From positions 1-64,000 of the forward strand of contig NZ_JBNAZM010000001.1 in NCBI RefSeq assembly GCF_051195215.1: 64,000 bases of DNA, read 5' to 3'. Numbering within the stretch: position 1 is the first letter of the stretch; each line of letters starts with the position of its first letter. The DNA comes from Arhodomonas sp051195215. GTDB taxonomy: Bacteria; Pseudomonadota; Gammaproteobacteria; Nitrococcales; Nitrococcaceae. The notes beneath the pieces were generated by a model. That model made no database searches. It saw only the letters and a list, made by a program, of their open reading frames with translations, and was not told the origin of the DNA. Position numbers and translations under genes: made by a program. Shown piece after piece: positions 17,588 through 26,865 of the stretch.

Positions 17588-19858
17588 ATGGCCGCCGATG
17601 GCAAACACAATCTGGATGAGTTGCGGACTCGTGCCGAGGCTGAGCTCGGCACTGATGCAAGCGAGAAGGCTGTCAGCGAGCTGACGGCCGAGGAGGCACG
17701 GGCGCTCGTTCACGAGTTGCGTGTCCACCAGATCGAACTGCGAATGCAGAACAGAGAACTCGTCGACGCTCAACGCGAGCTCACCGACGCCCGCGACCGG
17801 TTCATCGACCTCTACGATTTCGCACCGGTGGGCTACATTACCGTGTCCGCGGACGGGGCTATACGGGAGGCCAACATCACGCTGGCGCGGATGCTGGCCA
17901 CACCGCGCGCAGCGGTCGTCGGAGCGCGCCTGTACCGGTTCGTGGCCAGGGACGACCAGCCGGTCTACTTCGAACATCGGCGGGAGGTCCTCCAAACGGG
18001 TTGCCAGAGTGCCTGTGAGCTGCGCCTGTCCCGTGAGGACGGCAGCACGTTTGACGCGTTGCTGCAGACCACCCCCGTGGCCGACGATTCGGGTCGGGTG
18101 AATGCCCTGCGCTCCGTCGTCACGGACGTCACCGCGCGCAAGGCCGCAGAGCGCGCGTGGCGTCAGGCGGATGCGGTAATACGGGCCGCCCTGGAGGGCA
18201 TCTTGGTCGTCGATTGTGAGCGACGCATCATTCGGGCCAACCAGGCCTACACCGACCTGACGCGATTCGAATGGGCCGACCTCGAGGGTCAGGACCTCGA
18301 GCACTTCGTCTCGGAGCGCCAGGACCGCGATGCCCTCGAAGCCGTCTGGCTGGCATTGACGAGCAACGGCAAATGGGACGGCGAACTGTGGTGCCGGCGC
18401 CAGGGCGGCAGGCTTTTCCCGGTGCGGGTCTCGTTCGTTGCCATTCCGGACGAGCGCGGCAACAAAACCATGCATGCGGGTCTGTTCACGGACATCACCG
18501 AGCAGAAGCGCGTCGAGGGGGAGTTGCGCCAGCGTGCCTACTACGACGTCCTCACGGGGCTGGCGAACCGTGCGCTGTTCACGGAGCGCCTCGACGCCGC
18601 CACCCGCGAGGCCCACCGCCACGGCCAACTGGCGAGCCTGCTCTTCATCGACCTCGACCACTTCAAGATAATCAACGACCAACTCGGCCATGAGGCCGGG
18701 GACACGTTGCTGCAGACGGTGGCGGAGCGACTCAGCCATTGCGTTCGGGACCATGACACAGTGGCTCGTGTCGGCGGTGACGAGTTCGCGGTCGTTCTCA
18801 CGGACCTCGACGAGGCGCACAGCGTGGCCACGGTAGCCGACAAGATAATGGCCGCGCTCTCGCCCCCCGTCCGGGCCACGAGCAAGGAGATCCCGTGCAG
18901 CGTCAGCATGGGCATCGCCGTGTACCCGATCGACGCTTCGGACAACGAGATGCTTTGCCGATATGCGGACCTGGCGATGTACCGGGCCAAGGGCTCGGGG
19001 CGGGCGACGTACTGCTTCTTCGAGGAAAGCATGTCCCGCCAGGCCCACGAGCACGCGCGCACCGCGCGTGAACTCAAGCGGGCCCTTACAGCCGGAGAGT
19101 TCCGGGTGTTCTACCAACCAATCATCCACGGTGCTTCCGGTGAGCTGGCCGGCGCCGAGGCGTTGCTGCGCTGGGATCACCCCACGCGCGGCCGGCTGCG
19201 CCCCGAGCCGTTCCTGGCGGTTGCCGAAACGTCGGGACAGATCATGTCGCTGGGCACGTGGGTGGTTCGCACCGTCTGTCACGACTGGGCCGAGTGGTGC
19301 GCGCAGCGCCCCGAGAGCCCGGAGAGTGCCATGCCCTTCGTCTGCATCAACGTTTCGCCCCATCAACTGCACTCCCAGGAGGCGTTCGGCCGCACCGTCG
19401 AGGTGCTGCGGGAGTGCTCCTTGCCCGCCGGAAGGATCTCACTGGAGATCACCGAGGGCACAGCCCTGAATGCAGCCGGCGTCGCGCGTGAGTATCTGCA
19501 TGCGCTCAAGCGGATTGGTATTCAGCTCGTCATGGACGACTTCGGCACGGGCTACTCATCGCTTGGTTACCTCAAGGACCTACCGTTCGACACCGTCAAG
19601 ATCGATCGCAGTTTCATTCACGACGTGGAGCGCAGCCCGGAGGCGGCGCACCTCGTGGAGACCATCGTCAATATGGCCCACGGCCTGCGTCTGAAAGTCG
19701 TGGCCGAGGGCGTGGAGACGCCCCGACAGCTCAGGTTCGCGCGCCGTTGCGGCTGTGATTTCGTCCAGGGCAACCTCATCTGCACACCGGTGCCCGGCGA
19801 GACCATGCGCCATTACCTCAACACCGGCTTCCCGCTGGCGGCGGGGTACCGCAGCTAG
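17588..19858 (+). CDS. PAS-PAS-GGDEF-EAL cyclic-di-GMP enzyme
   Basis: About 756 aa from ATG 17588, preceded by AGGAG at 17573-17577. A short N-terminal coiled coil (Q-I-E-L-R-M-Q-N) leads into PAS domain 1 (about 70-195) and PAS domain 2 (about 195-315). GGDEF follows (about 320-485) with intact V-G-G-D-E-F, then EAL (about 495-750) with intact E-A-L-L-R-W and D-D-F-G-T-G-Y-S-S-L. Both the cyclase and phosphodiesterase signatures look catalytic, so it may make or break c-di-GMP depending on the PAS input. No TM segment is visible, so it is likely cytoplasmic. The type A element ends 134 bp upstream of its start. Confidence 0.92.
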   Translation: MAADGKHNLDELRTRAEAELGTDASEKAVSELTAEEARALVHELRVHQIELRMQNRELVDAQRELTDARDRFIDLYDFAPVGYITVSADGAIREANITLARMLATPRAAVVGARLYRFVARDDQPVYFEHRREVLQTGCQSACELRLSREDGSTFDALLQTTPVADDSGRVNALRSVVTDVTARKAAERAWRQADAVIRAALEGILVVDCERRIIRANQAYTDLTRFEWADLEGQDLEHFVSERQDRDALEAVWLALTSNGKWDGELWCRRQGGRLFPVRVSFVAIPDERGNKTMHAGLFTDITEQKRVEGELRQRAYYDVLTGLANRALFTERLDAATREAHRHGQLASLLFIDLDHFKIINDQLGHEAGDTLLQTVAERLSHCVRDHDTVARVGGDEFAVVLTDLDEAHSVATVADKIMAALSPPVRATSKEIPCSVSMGIAVYPIDASDNEMLCRYADLAMYRAKGSGRATYCFFEESMSRQAHEHARTARELKRALTAGEFRVFYQPIIHGASGELAGAEALLRWDHPTRGRLRPEPFLAVAETSGQIMSLGTWVVRTVCHDWAEWCAQRPESPESAMPFVCINVSPHQLHSQEAFGRTVEVLRECSLPAGRISLEITEGTALNAAGVAREYLHALKRIGIQLVMDDFGTGYSSLGYLKDLPFDTVKIDRSFIHDVERSPEAAHLVETIVNMAHGLRLKVVAEGVETPRQLRFARRCGCDFVQGNLICTPVPGETMRHYLNTGFPLAAGYRS

Positions 19859-20153
19859 ACGCAGCCGACCCCTGCAGTCCCCCAAGGCAAATACTTCTCG
19901 CCGGCTTCGCGCGTGACTCGAACCGGTATCCACCTTTTTGCGGCTGACCGAGCTGGCCCTGCCCTGCCGGTGTGATGCAGCCGGCGCAATGCACCGCCGT
20001 TAGGCTCGCGCTGCTGAATGCGCGATGAGCGTGTGCCGACCTTTCGCCTACGGCGGCCTGTGGCACTACCTGCAGTTCATCGGGGCCCACACCGATACGA
20101 CCGACGCTCAGGGAGCGATCGCGTCGACCGGCCTCCCGACCCGCCGCCAGCAG

Positions 20154-23100
20154 TCAGCGGCCCAGACGCAAGCTCGCCCCGGATGTCGGCTTTGGCCTTT
20201 CGAGGAAAGAATGGATGTCCTCCGCGATCAGGGCATTGCTGTAGTAGAAGCCCTGTGCCTGGCGACACCGCTGATCGAGTAGAAAGCTGGCCTGCTCGTT
20301 GGTCTCGACGCCCTCGGCAATGACGACGAGCCCGAGGCTGTTGCCCAGCGCCGTCACGGCAGCGCAGATGGCCATGTCGTTGTGGTCGTCGGGTATATCC
20401 TGGACGAACGATTTGTCCAGTTTGAGCTTGTGCACCGGTAGAGTCTTGAGGTAGCTGAGGGAGGAGTGCCCGGTCCCGAAGTCATCAATAGCCAGCATGA
20501 CACCCCGGGTACGCAGGCGGTTTAGCTGGCAGACCGCCTGCTCGGTGTGCTGCATGATGAATCCCTCGGTCACCTCCAGCTCCAGCCGGTCGGGCGGCAA
20601 GCCGTTGTCTTCCAGGACCTGGAGAACCTGCTCCGGAAGGTCGCCCTTCTGGATCTGCGGTCCACTGATATTGATGGCCATGCGGCCGAACGCGACGCCA
20701 GCGTCCGACCAGCGCACCGCCTGCTCGCAGGCGGTGCGCATGACCCATTGCCCCAGAGGATGGATCAGACCCGACTCCTCCGCGAGGGGAATGAACTCCC
20801 CGGGGAGAACCAGACCGCGCTCTGGATGACGCCAACGGATTAGCGCCTCGACACCGACGACCCGCCCGGTTTCGAGATCGATTTGCGGTTGGTAAACCAG
20901 GAAGAACTCGTCGCGTTCCAGGCCCTTGCGCAGATCATTGACCATGAGCATGCGTTCGTACGCCCGCCGGGTCAGATCTTCGGTGTAGAAGTGGTAGTTG
21001 TTCCGACCGGTCTCTTTGGCGAGATACATAGCGGCATCGGCGTTGCGCAGCAGCGTAGCCGGATCTGCGCCGTCCTCGGGGCAGAGGCTGATACCGGCGC
21101 TGCCGGTAATGCGCACCTCTCGCTCCTCGACCAGAAATGGCTGCTCGAATATCGCCATGAGCTTGTTCACAGTCACGGAGGCGTCGTCGGCACTCGTTAT
21201 GTCTTCGAGAACCAGGACGAACTCGTCGCCACTGATGCGTGCCACCGTGTCGTCGGTACGCACCGCTTCGGTGAGGGCCTTGGCCAGCTGACACAGAAGC
21301 TGGTCCCCCACCGGGTGGCCCAGGCTGTCGTTGAGGTGCTTGAAATGGTCGATATCCAAAAACACCACCGCCAGACCGCCATGACGGCGCTCGACCTGGC
21401 GGATCGCATGCTCCAGGCGCTCGTTCAGCAGCAATCGGTTGGGAAGATCGGTAAGCGGATCGTGATGCGCAAGATGATCCAGTTGGGCTTCGGAGTGCTT
21501 GATCTGACTGATATCCGAGCACACACCCACGTAGTGGGTCAGGCGGCCGTTATTATCGTAGACGCTGCTTATGGTCAGCCATTGCGGGTACAACGCGCCG
21601 TCTTTGCGCCGGTTCCATAATTCCCCCCGCCAGTGGCCGACTTCCCGCAGGCTCTGCCAGAGCTCACGATAGCGTGACGAGTTCTCCACGCCAGATTTCA
21701 GTATGCGCGGGGTCGCGCCGATCACTTCCTGCCGCGAGTAACCCGTAATCTCGGAGAAGGCGGGATTGGCGTCGACAATGGTGGCATCCGGCCGGGTGAT
21801 GATGACGCCCTCGTCGGTGTTCTCGAACACGCTCGCCGACAGTCGCAGTGCCTCTTCGGCCTCCTTACGCGATGTGATGTCGGTCTGTGAGCCCCACGCC
21901 CGCACCAGCTGCCCGCCTTCCACGACTCCCACGACGGAGTTCGAGAACCAGACCGTGTTGCCCGCCCGGTCGACCTCTCTTGTCTCGGCATCGGTGATCC
22001 GGTAGCCGCCGCGAATCCACTGCCTGAGGAATTCACGGTTCTCCGGGATATCGTCACCGCCGTGGAGATCGGCCAAGGTGAGGCCGATCACGTCGTTTGC
22101 CTCGGAGAACCCGTACATCCGGGCCAGGGCGTCGTTGGAAGTTTCGACGCGTGCGGCGTACATGCGGGAGACTTGTTCCTCTACCGGCAAATCCGTGGGG
22201 ATTGGCGAGCGCGAGCCGAAGGAGAAGATCCCCTCGCTGGTGTGTTCGATGAAGCTGCGATAGCGGGCCTCGCTCTCTTTGAGGGCCTGCTCGGCACGCA
22301 CCCGGTCGCTGATGTCCACGCCCAGTCCGACCACGTATGGGGTGCCGTGGGCCAGTGTTCGTTCGCCGGTGAACAGGTAAGGGATTCGCCGCCCGTCGGC
22401 GGTCAGCAACTGTGCCTCGATGCGGACGTCATTGCCGTAGGTGAGTATCTCTCGGATCCTCTCGCGAAGCGCCCCCCGTTGCTCCGGGGCGATGAAATCG
22501 AGGGGGTGCAGTTCGGCAATCGCCTGGGCGGAATACCCGCTAACCTTCTCGAAGCGGCGATTCCACCGCCTCATGCGCCCATCGGCGTCGAATACATAGA
22601 ACACGCCGGGCAAGCTTTCCAGGGCCTGGCCGATAAACGACTTTTCCTCGCGCAGGGCGTGCTCGGCGGCCTTGCGGGCCGTTATGTCCTTCGCCACTCC
22701 GGCGATGCGCGTTACGTGACCGCTCTCGTCGACGACCGGAAAGGCCCGGTCGGACACCCAGCGCACGTCGCCATCCGGGCGTACGATCCGGTACTCGATG
22801 TCGTAATCACCGCTGACCTGCCGGGTGGTGATGGCTGTCTCCACCCGATTACGATCGCAAGGATGCACCGCCTCCAAGAACCTCCACGGCGCGGTACGCA
22901 ATTGCTCGCGCGAGATGCCCCAGATGCGCTCGAACGCGGCGCTGATGTAATAGAGGTGTTCCTTGTCGATGCTGCTTAGCCAGAACACCTCGTCGATGTT
23001 CTCGGTGATGTCGGTCAATCGCTGGCGCAGGGTGTGCAGGGATTCGTCCGCTGCCCGGCGCTCCGTGACATCCTCGGCGATACCCGCGACTCGATAGATC

Positions 23101-23870
23101 TGGCCCGCAGGGTTACGCACTGCGCAGGCGCGATCACGGATCCAGCGTACGGCACCGTCGGGGCGTTGGATGCGGTACTCGATGTCCGTGGCGTGGCCGT
23201 TTGCTTGGGCTCGAAAAGCCGCCACCGCGCGATCGCGGTCCTCGGGCAGGATCATGTCCAGCCAGAGCGTGGCGTCGCGGTACAGCGCGTCCGGGGGGTG
23301 GCCATAGACACGCTGGAACTGAGGGCTGACGTAAAGGACCTTGGGGACATGGATGTCGGTTACCCAGAAAACCCCCTCGAAAGTCGCCGCCAGCTGGCTA
23401 AGCAGCTCAGCGCCCTCCTCCGCCGTGGGTCCGCCGGGTTCGGCGCGAACGGACCGCGACGCCTTGGTTGTGTGCTCCGGTGCCGTCTTCTCCAGCCAGG
23501 TAAGCGCGATCACGCCGAGTCCTGCATCGCCCTCGCCCAATCGGGTTGCGGATGCACGGACCTCGAGGGGCACTGTCAGGCCAGGGTCGGTGAGCTGCAG
23601 TGACACCGTCCGGGAGGTGCCGAGGGAGCGCTCGCTGGCCAGGCGTTCGAGCCGGGTCGAGAGGATTCCCAATGGTTGCCCGAGCAAATCCTCAGCGCGC
23701 CGCTGCAAGTGCGCGCATAGGCCGGGGCTGACGTACACCATGCTTGGCTCCCGGCCACGGAGGACAATGATGTCCCGATCCGCGAGGGCACTGAGATGTC
23801 TCAGCAATGTCCGCCATTCGTCGGCGCCCAGCGTGCGATCCCCGGTATCGGCGACCCCGTCAACGTTCAT
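20154..23870 (-). CDS. Multi-PAS GGDEF-EAL cyclic-di-GMP enzyme
   Basis: The protein has 1238 aa. About six PAS/PAC modules fill residues 20-800, several ending in the PAC-type D-I-T-x-R-K-x-A-E segment (D-V-T-E-R-R-A-A, D-I-T-A-R-K-A-A, D-I-T-S-R-K-E-A). GGDEF is at about 810-975; its motif is S-G-D-E-F, a change usually tolerated by active cyclases. EAL is at about 985-1230 with intact E-A-L-I-R-W and D-D-F-G-T-G-H-S-S-L. There is no signal peptide or TM segment. It is convergent with the PAS-GGDEF-EAL gene at 17588, with 295 bp between stops in which I see nothing. Input ligands unknown; heme, flavin or redox sensing by PAS is possible. Confidence 0.93.
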   Translation of the reverse strand: MNVDGVADTGDRTLGADEWRTLLRHLSALADRDIIVLRGREPSMVYVSPGLCAHLQRRAEDLLGQPLGILSTRLERLASERSLGTSRTVSLQLTDPGLTVPLEVRASATRLGEGDAGLGVIALTWLEKTAPEHTTKASRSVRAEPGGPTAEEGAELLSQLAATFEGVFWVTDIHVPKVLYVSPQFQRVYGHPPDALYRDATLWLDMILPEDRDRAVAAFRAQANGHATDIEYRIQRPDGAVRWIRDRACAVRNPAGQIYRVAGIAEDVTERRAADESLHTLRQRLTDITENIDEVFWLSSIDKEHLYYISAAFERIWGISREQLRTAPWRFLEAVHPCDRNRVETAITTRQVSGDYDIEYRIVRPDGDVRWVSDRAFPVVDESGHVTRIAGVAKDITARKAAEHALREEKSFIGQALESLPGVFYVFDADGRMRRWNRRFEKVSGYSAQAIAELHPLDFIAPEQRGALRERIREILTYGNDVRIEAQLLTADGRRIPYLFTGERTLAHGTPYVVGLGVDISDRVRAEQALKESEARYRSFIEHTSEGIFSFGSRSPIPTDLPVEEQVSRMYAARVETSNDALARMYGFSEANDVIGLTLADLHGGDDIPENREFLRQWIRGGYRITDAETREVDRAGNTVWFSNSVVGVVEGGQLVRAWGSQTDITSRKEAEEALRLSASVFENTDEGVIITRPDATIVDANPAFSEITGYSRQEVIGATPRILKSGVENSSRYRELWQSLREVGHWRGELWNRRKDGALYPQWLTISSVYDNNGRLTHYVGVCSDISQIKHSEAQLDHLAHHDPLTDLPNRLLLNERLEHAIRQVERRHGGLAVVFLDIDHFKHLNDSLGHPVGDQLLCQLAKALTEAVRTDDTVARISGDEFVLVLEDITSADDASVTVNKLMAIFEQPFLVEEREVRITGSAGISLCPEDGADPATLLRNADAAMYLAKETGRNNYHFYTEDLTRRAYERMLMVNDLRKGLERDEFFLVYQPQIDLETGRVVGVEALIRWRHPERGLVLPGEFIPLAEESGLIHPLGQWVMRTACEQAVRWSDAGVAFGRMAINISGPQIQKGDLPEQVLQVLEDNGLPPDRLELEVTEGFIMQHTEQAVCQLNRLRTRGVMLAIDDFGTGHSSLSYLKTLPVHKLKLDKSFVQDIPDDHNDMAICAAVTALGNSLGLVVIAEGVETNEQASFLLDQRCRQAQGFYYSNALIAEDIHSFLERPKPTSGASLRLGR

Positions 23871-24069
23871 GGGTTGCGTTTCCCTGAGCTAAAGACACGG
23901 CACCATTACCGGATTGACACCAGGAACCCTGGTGTGGAGGCATGGCGCGATCCCACGCGACGGCGCGGACCTGCGACGATTACCCACCATCCTAGATCAA
24001 GGGCATTCGCCCCTTCCACTGCTCCCCAGTGGGGATTTTCGGGCGGATGATGAGCACAATGTCCCCCGT

Positions 24070-24252
24070 TCATGGGGGATAGCCCTGATAGGCGCGGATG
24101 CCGTAGCGGGTGAGCAACGCCCGGGCCGGCTCGGTTTCCTCGTCCTCGGCGATGACCTCCAGCCCCAGGGTCTGCACGAGGGTGGTGATGGTTTCGACGA
24201 TGGCGGCGTCATCGGGAGCGTCGAGGGCGTTCTGGAGACTGTCGGCACAGGG
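24070..24252 (-). pseudogene. EAL-domain C-terminal remnant, in frame after the HDAC stop
   Basis: Read on the minus strand immediately after the HDAC stop codon, in the same frame, the sequence encodes D-A-A-I-V-E-T-I-T-T-L-V-Q-T-L-G-L-E-V-I-A-E-D and ends R-Y-G-I-R-A-Y-Q-G-Y-P-P before a stop at 24070-24072. This matches the end of EAL phosphodiesterase domains, where L-G-L-x-V-I-A-E-G-V-E-T is usual. The metal-binding part of the domain is absent, so it cannot be an enzyme. It is probably the residue of a deleted c-di-GMP gene joined to the deacetylase gene. 23871-24069 holds no gene that I can see. Confidence 0.7.
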
Positions 24253-25350
24253 TCATTCGGGCGTGAACGCCGCGCGGTGGAAATCGGCTGCGGTTGCGAC
24301 TTCCTGCAGCCCACATTCGACCGGCTGCGGCACCTCTCCCCCCGCGAGCACGTCCAGCGTCGTGCGTACACCGCGGGAAAGCGACTCGATGTGGTAACCC
24401 CCCTCCAGGATCAGGGCGAGCCGCCCGTCACAATGGCGGTCGGCGATGTCCCGGACGATGCCCGTCAGCGCCCCGAAGCCTTCATAGGTCATGTTCAGCG
24501 CCAGGTCTAGACGGTGTGCGTCGAACCCGGCGGAGACCAGTACCAGGTCGGGACGGAAATAGTCCGCCGCAGGTACGAGTATCTCGGTGAACGCCCGGAT
24601 CAGCGCTGCATCTCCGGTACCACCGGGCAACGGTACGTTCACCGTGGTGCCTTCACCCAGCCCGGCGCCAACGTCCTCGAGCTGCCCCGTCCCCGGGTAG
24701 AACGGTGCGGCGCGGTGCGTGTCGAAGAACATCACGTCCGGGTCGGCCCAGAAGATATCCTGGGTGCCGTTGCCGTGGTGCGCGTCCCAGTCGATGATCA
24801 GCACCTTCCGGCAGCCCAGCACGGCTTGCGCGTGGGCCGCCGCGACCGCGACATTGTTGAACAGGCAGAAACCTCGCGCGCGAACCGGCTCCGCGTGGTG
24901 GCCCGGCGGCCGCACTACCGCGAACGCGCTGTCCGTCTCTCCCGCGATGACGGATTCAACGGCGGCGACGGCGGTACCCGCCGCGATCTCGGCCGCCTCG
25001 ACACTGCCCGGGGAAACGGCAGTGGTGTCCACGTCGAGCCACGCGTTCTGACCGCGCAGACGGTAGATGGCGTCCAGGTAACCAGCGGTGTGCACGCGGC
25101 CGAGCTCTTCGTGCGTTGCCGCCCGTCCCTCGCCGTACCGGAGGCCCGCTACCGGTTCCCGCTCCAGCAACTCCAGAATAGCGGTGATGCGTCCCGGGTG
25201 TTCGGGATACTCCCACTTCACCCTGAGGCCGGCGAGCAGTTCACGGACGCGGCGATCGAGGCGACCCGGCAGGAAAGGCTCATTGATGTTCGGTTGATGG
25301 GCCTGCATGCGTTCGTCGTGGAAGAGCGTCACACGTCGGTCACCGTTCAT
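24253..25350 (-). CDS. Histone deacetylase-family protein (HDAC/AcuC/AphA type)
   Basis: The protein has 365 aa with the arginase-deacetylase fold. Active-site segments are visible: R-P-P-G-H-H-A (about 146-152), the Zn ligands in D-W-D-A-H-H-G-N-G-T (about 183-192) and a later D in S-A-G-F-D-A-H, plus E-G-G-Y near the end. These Zn enzymes deacetylate protein lysines, polyamines or acetoin-type substrates. Start ATG 25350 has GAGGAGG upstream. With the GNAT at 6141 and the CoA-ligase/acetyltransferase at 47776, it suggests reversible acetylation in this genome, but the substrate is not predictable. The reading frame continues after the stop into an EAL remnant. Confidence 0.92.
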   Translation of the reverse strand: MNGDRRVTLFHDERMQAHQPNINEPFLPGRLDRRVRELLAGLRVKWEYPEHPGRITAILELLEREPVAGLRYGEGRAATHEELGRVHTAGYLDAIYRLRGQNAWLDVDTTAVSPGSVEAAEIAAGTAVAAVESVIAGETDSAFAVVRPPGHHAEPVRARGFCLFNNVAVAAAHAQAVLGCRKVLIIDWDAHHGNGTQDIFWADPDVMFFDTHRAAPFYPGTGQLEDVGAGLGEGTTVNVPLPGGTGDAALIRAFTEILVPAADYFRPDLVLVSAGFDAHRLDLALNMTYEGFGALTGIVRDIADRHCDGRLALILEGGYHIESLSRGVRTTLDVLAGGEVPQPVECGLQEVATAADFHRAAFTPE

Positions 25351-25673
25351 TCGCGCGCCTCCTCGTCACGTTTCCGAACGGCGTTGAACCCCGCTCCATC
25401 CCAATAGTGACATCCAAACGCGCCCATGCCGAGCGTCCGGCACGTGGGACAACAGTGGCCCGGATCCGGAGACGGGAATGACGTCGATGCGCGGATGCGG
25501 CATCAGCGTGCATGAGGGATCAACAGTGCCGGCGCGCGGTCGCAGTGCGCTGCGATAGGAGGGTTCCCGGCTGGTTCGCGTCGGATTCGCCTTGGAAGCC
25601 CCGACGCTCGTTCATGATGTGCGGTCCTCGATAACGTCGACCGGTGGCGTGGTCGAAATCCCCGGGCATGGAA
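25351..25673. other. Intergenic stretch without a visible gene
   Basis: These 323 bp between the HDAC start and the terminator-like hairpin of the small basic protein gene hold no frame with a domain or a good ribosome site. It should contain the HDAC promoter, which I cannot place. Confidence 0.4.
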
Positions 25674-25696
25674 GGGCACGCCGGCATGGCGTGCCC
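25674..25696 (-). terminator. Terminator-like hairpin after small basic protein gene
   Basis: GGGCACGCC and GGCGTGCCC form a 9-bp perfect stem with a 5-base loop, beginning 5 bp past the stop of the minus-strand gene at 25702. No long T-run follows on the minus strand, so intrinsic termination may be weak. Confidence 0.6.
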
Positions 25697-25701
25697 GTTT
25701 G

Positions 25702-25887
25702 CTAACCTCGGCCGCGTTTGGTCTCGGCCTGGTCGACGATGCGCTTGTTGAAAACGCCCCGCCGCATCAGGCGTCGCGCCGCCTGACGGGAGCGTCGGTA
25801 GGTCATGTGCTGCTCGCCGGTGGCGCCGCCCAGCACTGCCTTCTTGGCACTGGCCTGGCGCTTGGGTTTGCGCTTGTCTTCACGCAT
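25702..25887 (-). CDS. Small highly basic hypothetical protein (61 aa)
   Basis: From ATG 25887 the frame encodes 61 aa with about 20 Lys/Arg residues (segments K-R-K-P-K-R-Q and Y-R-R-S-R-Q-A-A-R-R-L-M-R-R). A longer frame from 25941 exists but its first residues look non-coding. A terminator-like hairpin follows the stop, supporting a real transcription unit. Such a basic peptide could bind nucleic acid or ribosomes, but no family is recognised. Confidence 0.5.
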   Translation of the reverse strand: MREDKRKPKRQASAKKAVLGGATGEQHMTYRRSRQAARRLMRRGVFNKRIVDQAETKRGRG

Positions 25888-26020
25888 GGCTGGGGTCCTC
25901 GTCCCCGCTCCGGCGGACCGATTCCGCCGGAAGCGATGCATGCTTTATGCGCCCAAAGCCGCCGAAATGCAAGCTTAAAATTGCTCTTTTGTTCAGAAGG
26001 TTAGCGGCGATATCGAGCCG

Positions 26021-26044
26021 CGGGCCGGCTCCCGTTCCGGCCCG
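26021..26044 (-). terminator. Hairpin downstream of CBS-BON gene
   Basis: CGGGCCGG and CCGGCCCG form an 8-bp perfect stem with an 8-base loop, 7 bp past the stop of the minus-strand gene at 26051. No T-run follows, so termination is only suggested by position. Confidence 0.45.
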
Positions 26045-26050
26045 TTGTGA

Positions 26051-26758
26051 TCAACTGTTCCACATCATCGCCCGAAGGCGTGTCGGCAGCAGGCCAATAT
26101 GCAACGTGACGCGCTCTGGCGGCACGATGTTCTCGACGGCAACGCGCACGGCATCTCTCTGGGTGTCGGATTCCGCCGCACCCCAGACCTCCACCTCGCC
26201 CCCGTGAACGACGATGTTGAGAAAGCTGGTGCGCACGCCCGCTGCATGCAGCGCTTCCAACACCCGTACGCGCAGGTCGCGGTCGTCCGCCGGCAGCTCC
26301 GGGGCGTAACGTTCCACCGCGGCGAGCGCCTGGACGAGGTTCGCACGGCTGACGATGCCGACGAGTTGGCCACTGCGCGTTACGGGCACGCGTTTAATGT
26401 GATGCTTTTCCAGCAGGCGAGCCACTTCGATAAGCGGTGTATCCTCGTCCACGGACACCACATCCCGGGTCATTACATCGTCCGCCCGGCGGCCATGACT
26501 GCGCACGAAGGCTCTGCTCTGGGCTTCCGCATCGGTGAACAGCGACAGCCAACCGGCACGTCTGCTGCCCTCGTCCGTGCCGATTTCAGGCCGCCGGATG
26601 AGATCGCCCTCGCTGACAATTCCGACGACACCGCCCTGCTCGTCGGTTACCGGCAGACCACTGACGGCGTGCTTCATCATTAAGCGGGCAATTTCCTCGA
26701 CCGGCGTATCCGCGGTCACGGAAACGACCTCCGTGACCATCACGTCTTCGGCTTTCAC
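26051..26758 (-). CDS. CBS-CBS-BON domain protein
   Basis: About 235 aa from GTG 26758, chosen because GGGAGGA lies seven bases upstream; the in-frame ATG at 26791 has no comparable site. Two CBS motifs (about 5-60 and 88-145, each with a D-V-M-T or D-V-M-V start and G-I-V-S end) are followed by a BON domain (about 155-225, with V-H-G-G-E-V-E-V-W-G). Paired CBS domains sense adenine nucleotides, and BON domains bind membranes or other surfaces. It is the last gene of the minus-strand cytochrome cluster, and a half-conserved FNR-type box is 59 bp upstream. Likely a stress or energy-state sensor; partner unknown. Confidence 0.88.
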   Translation of the reverse strand: MKAEDVMVTEVVSVTADTPVEEIARLMMKHAVSGLPVTDEQGGVVGIVSEGDLIRRPEIGTDEGSRRAGWLSLFTDAEAQSRAFVRSHGRRADDVMTRDVVSVDEDTPLIEVARLLEKHHIKRVPVTRSGQLVGIVSRANLVQALAAVERYAPELPADDRDLRVRVLEALHAAGVRTSFLNIVVHGGEVEVWGAAESDTQRDAVRVAVENIVPPERVTLHIGLLPTRLRAMMWNS

Positions 26759-26816
26759 GCTCTTGTCCTCCCACCGGCTGGCAATTCCCATCTTGGGACA
26801 ACGCTCCAGCGATCAC

Positions 26817-26830
26817 CTGACCCGGATCAA
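26817..26830 (-). promoter_or_regulatory. FNR/CRP-type box upstream of CBS-BON gene
   Basis: Minus strand TTGAT-CCGG-GTCAG: nine of ten half-site positions fit TTGAY-N4-RTCAA. It is 59 bp upstream of GTG 26758. No clear -10 hexamer stands at the expected distance. Confidence 0.45.
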
Positions 26831-26865
26831 CCGCCACCACCCTTGCGGTCACGGTGACTGCTGGC

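Noticed and set aside
17504..19372. 622-codon minus-strand frame opposite the PAS-GGDEF-EAL gene
   Set aside because: It mirrors the third-position bias of the real gene, has no ribosome site and no domain, and extends into the type A element side.
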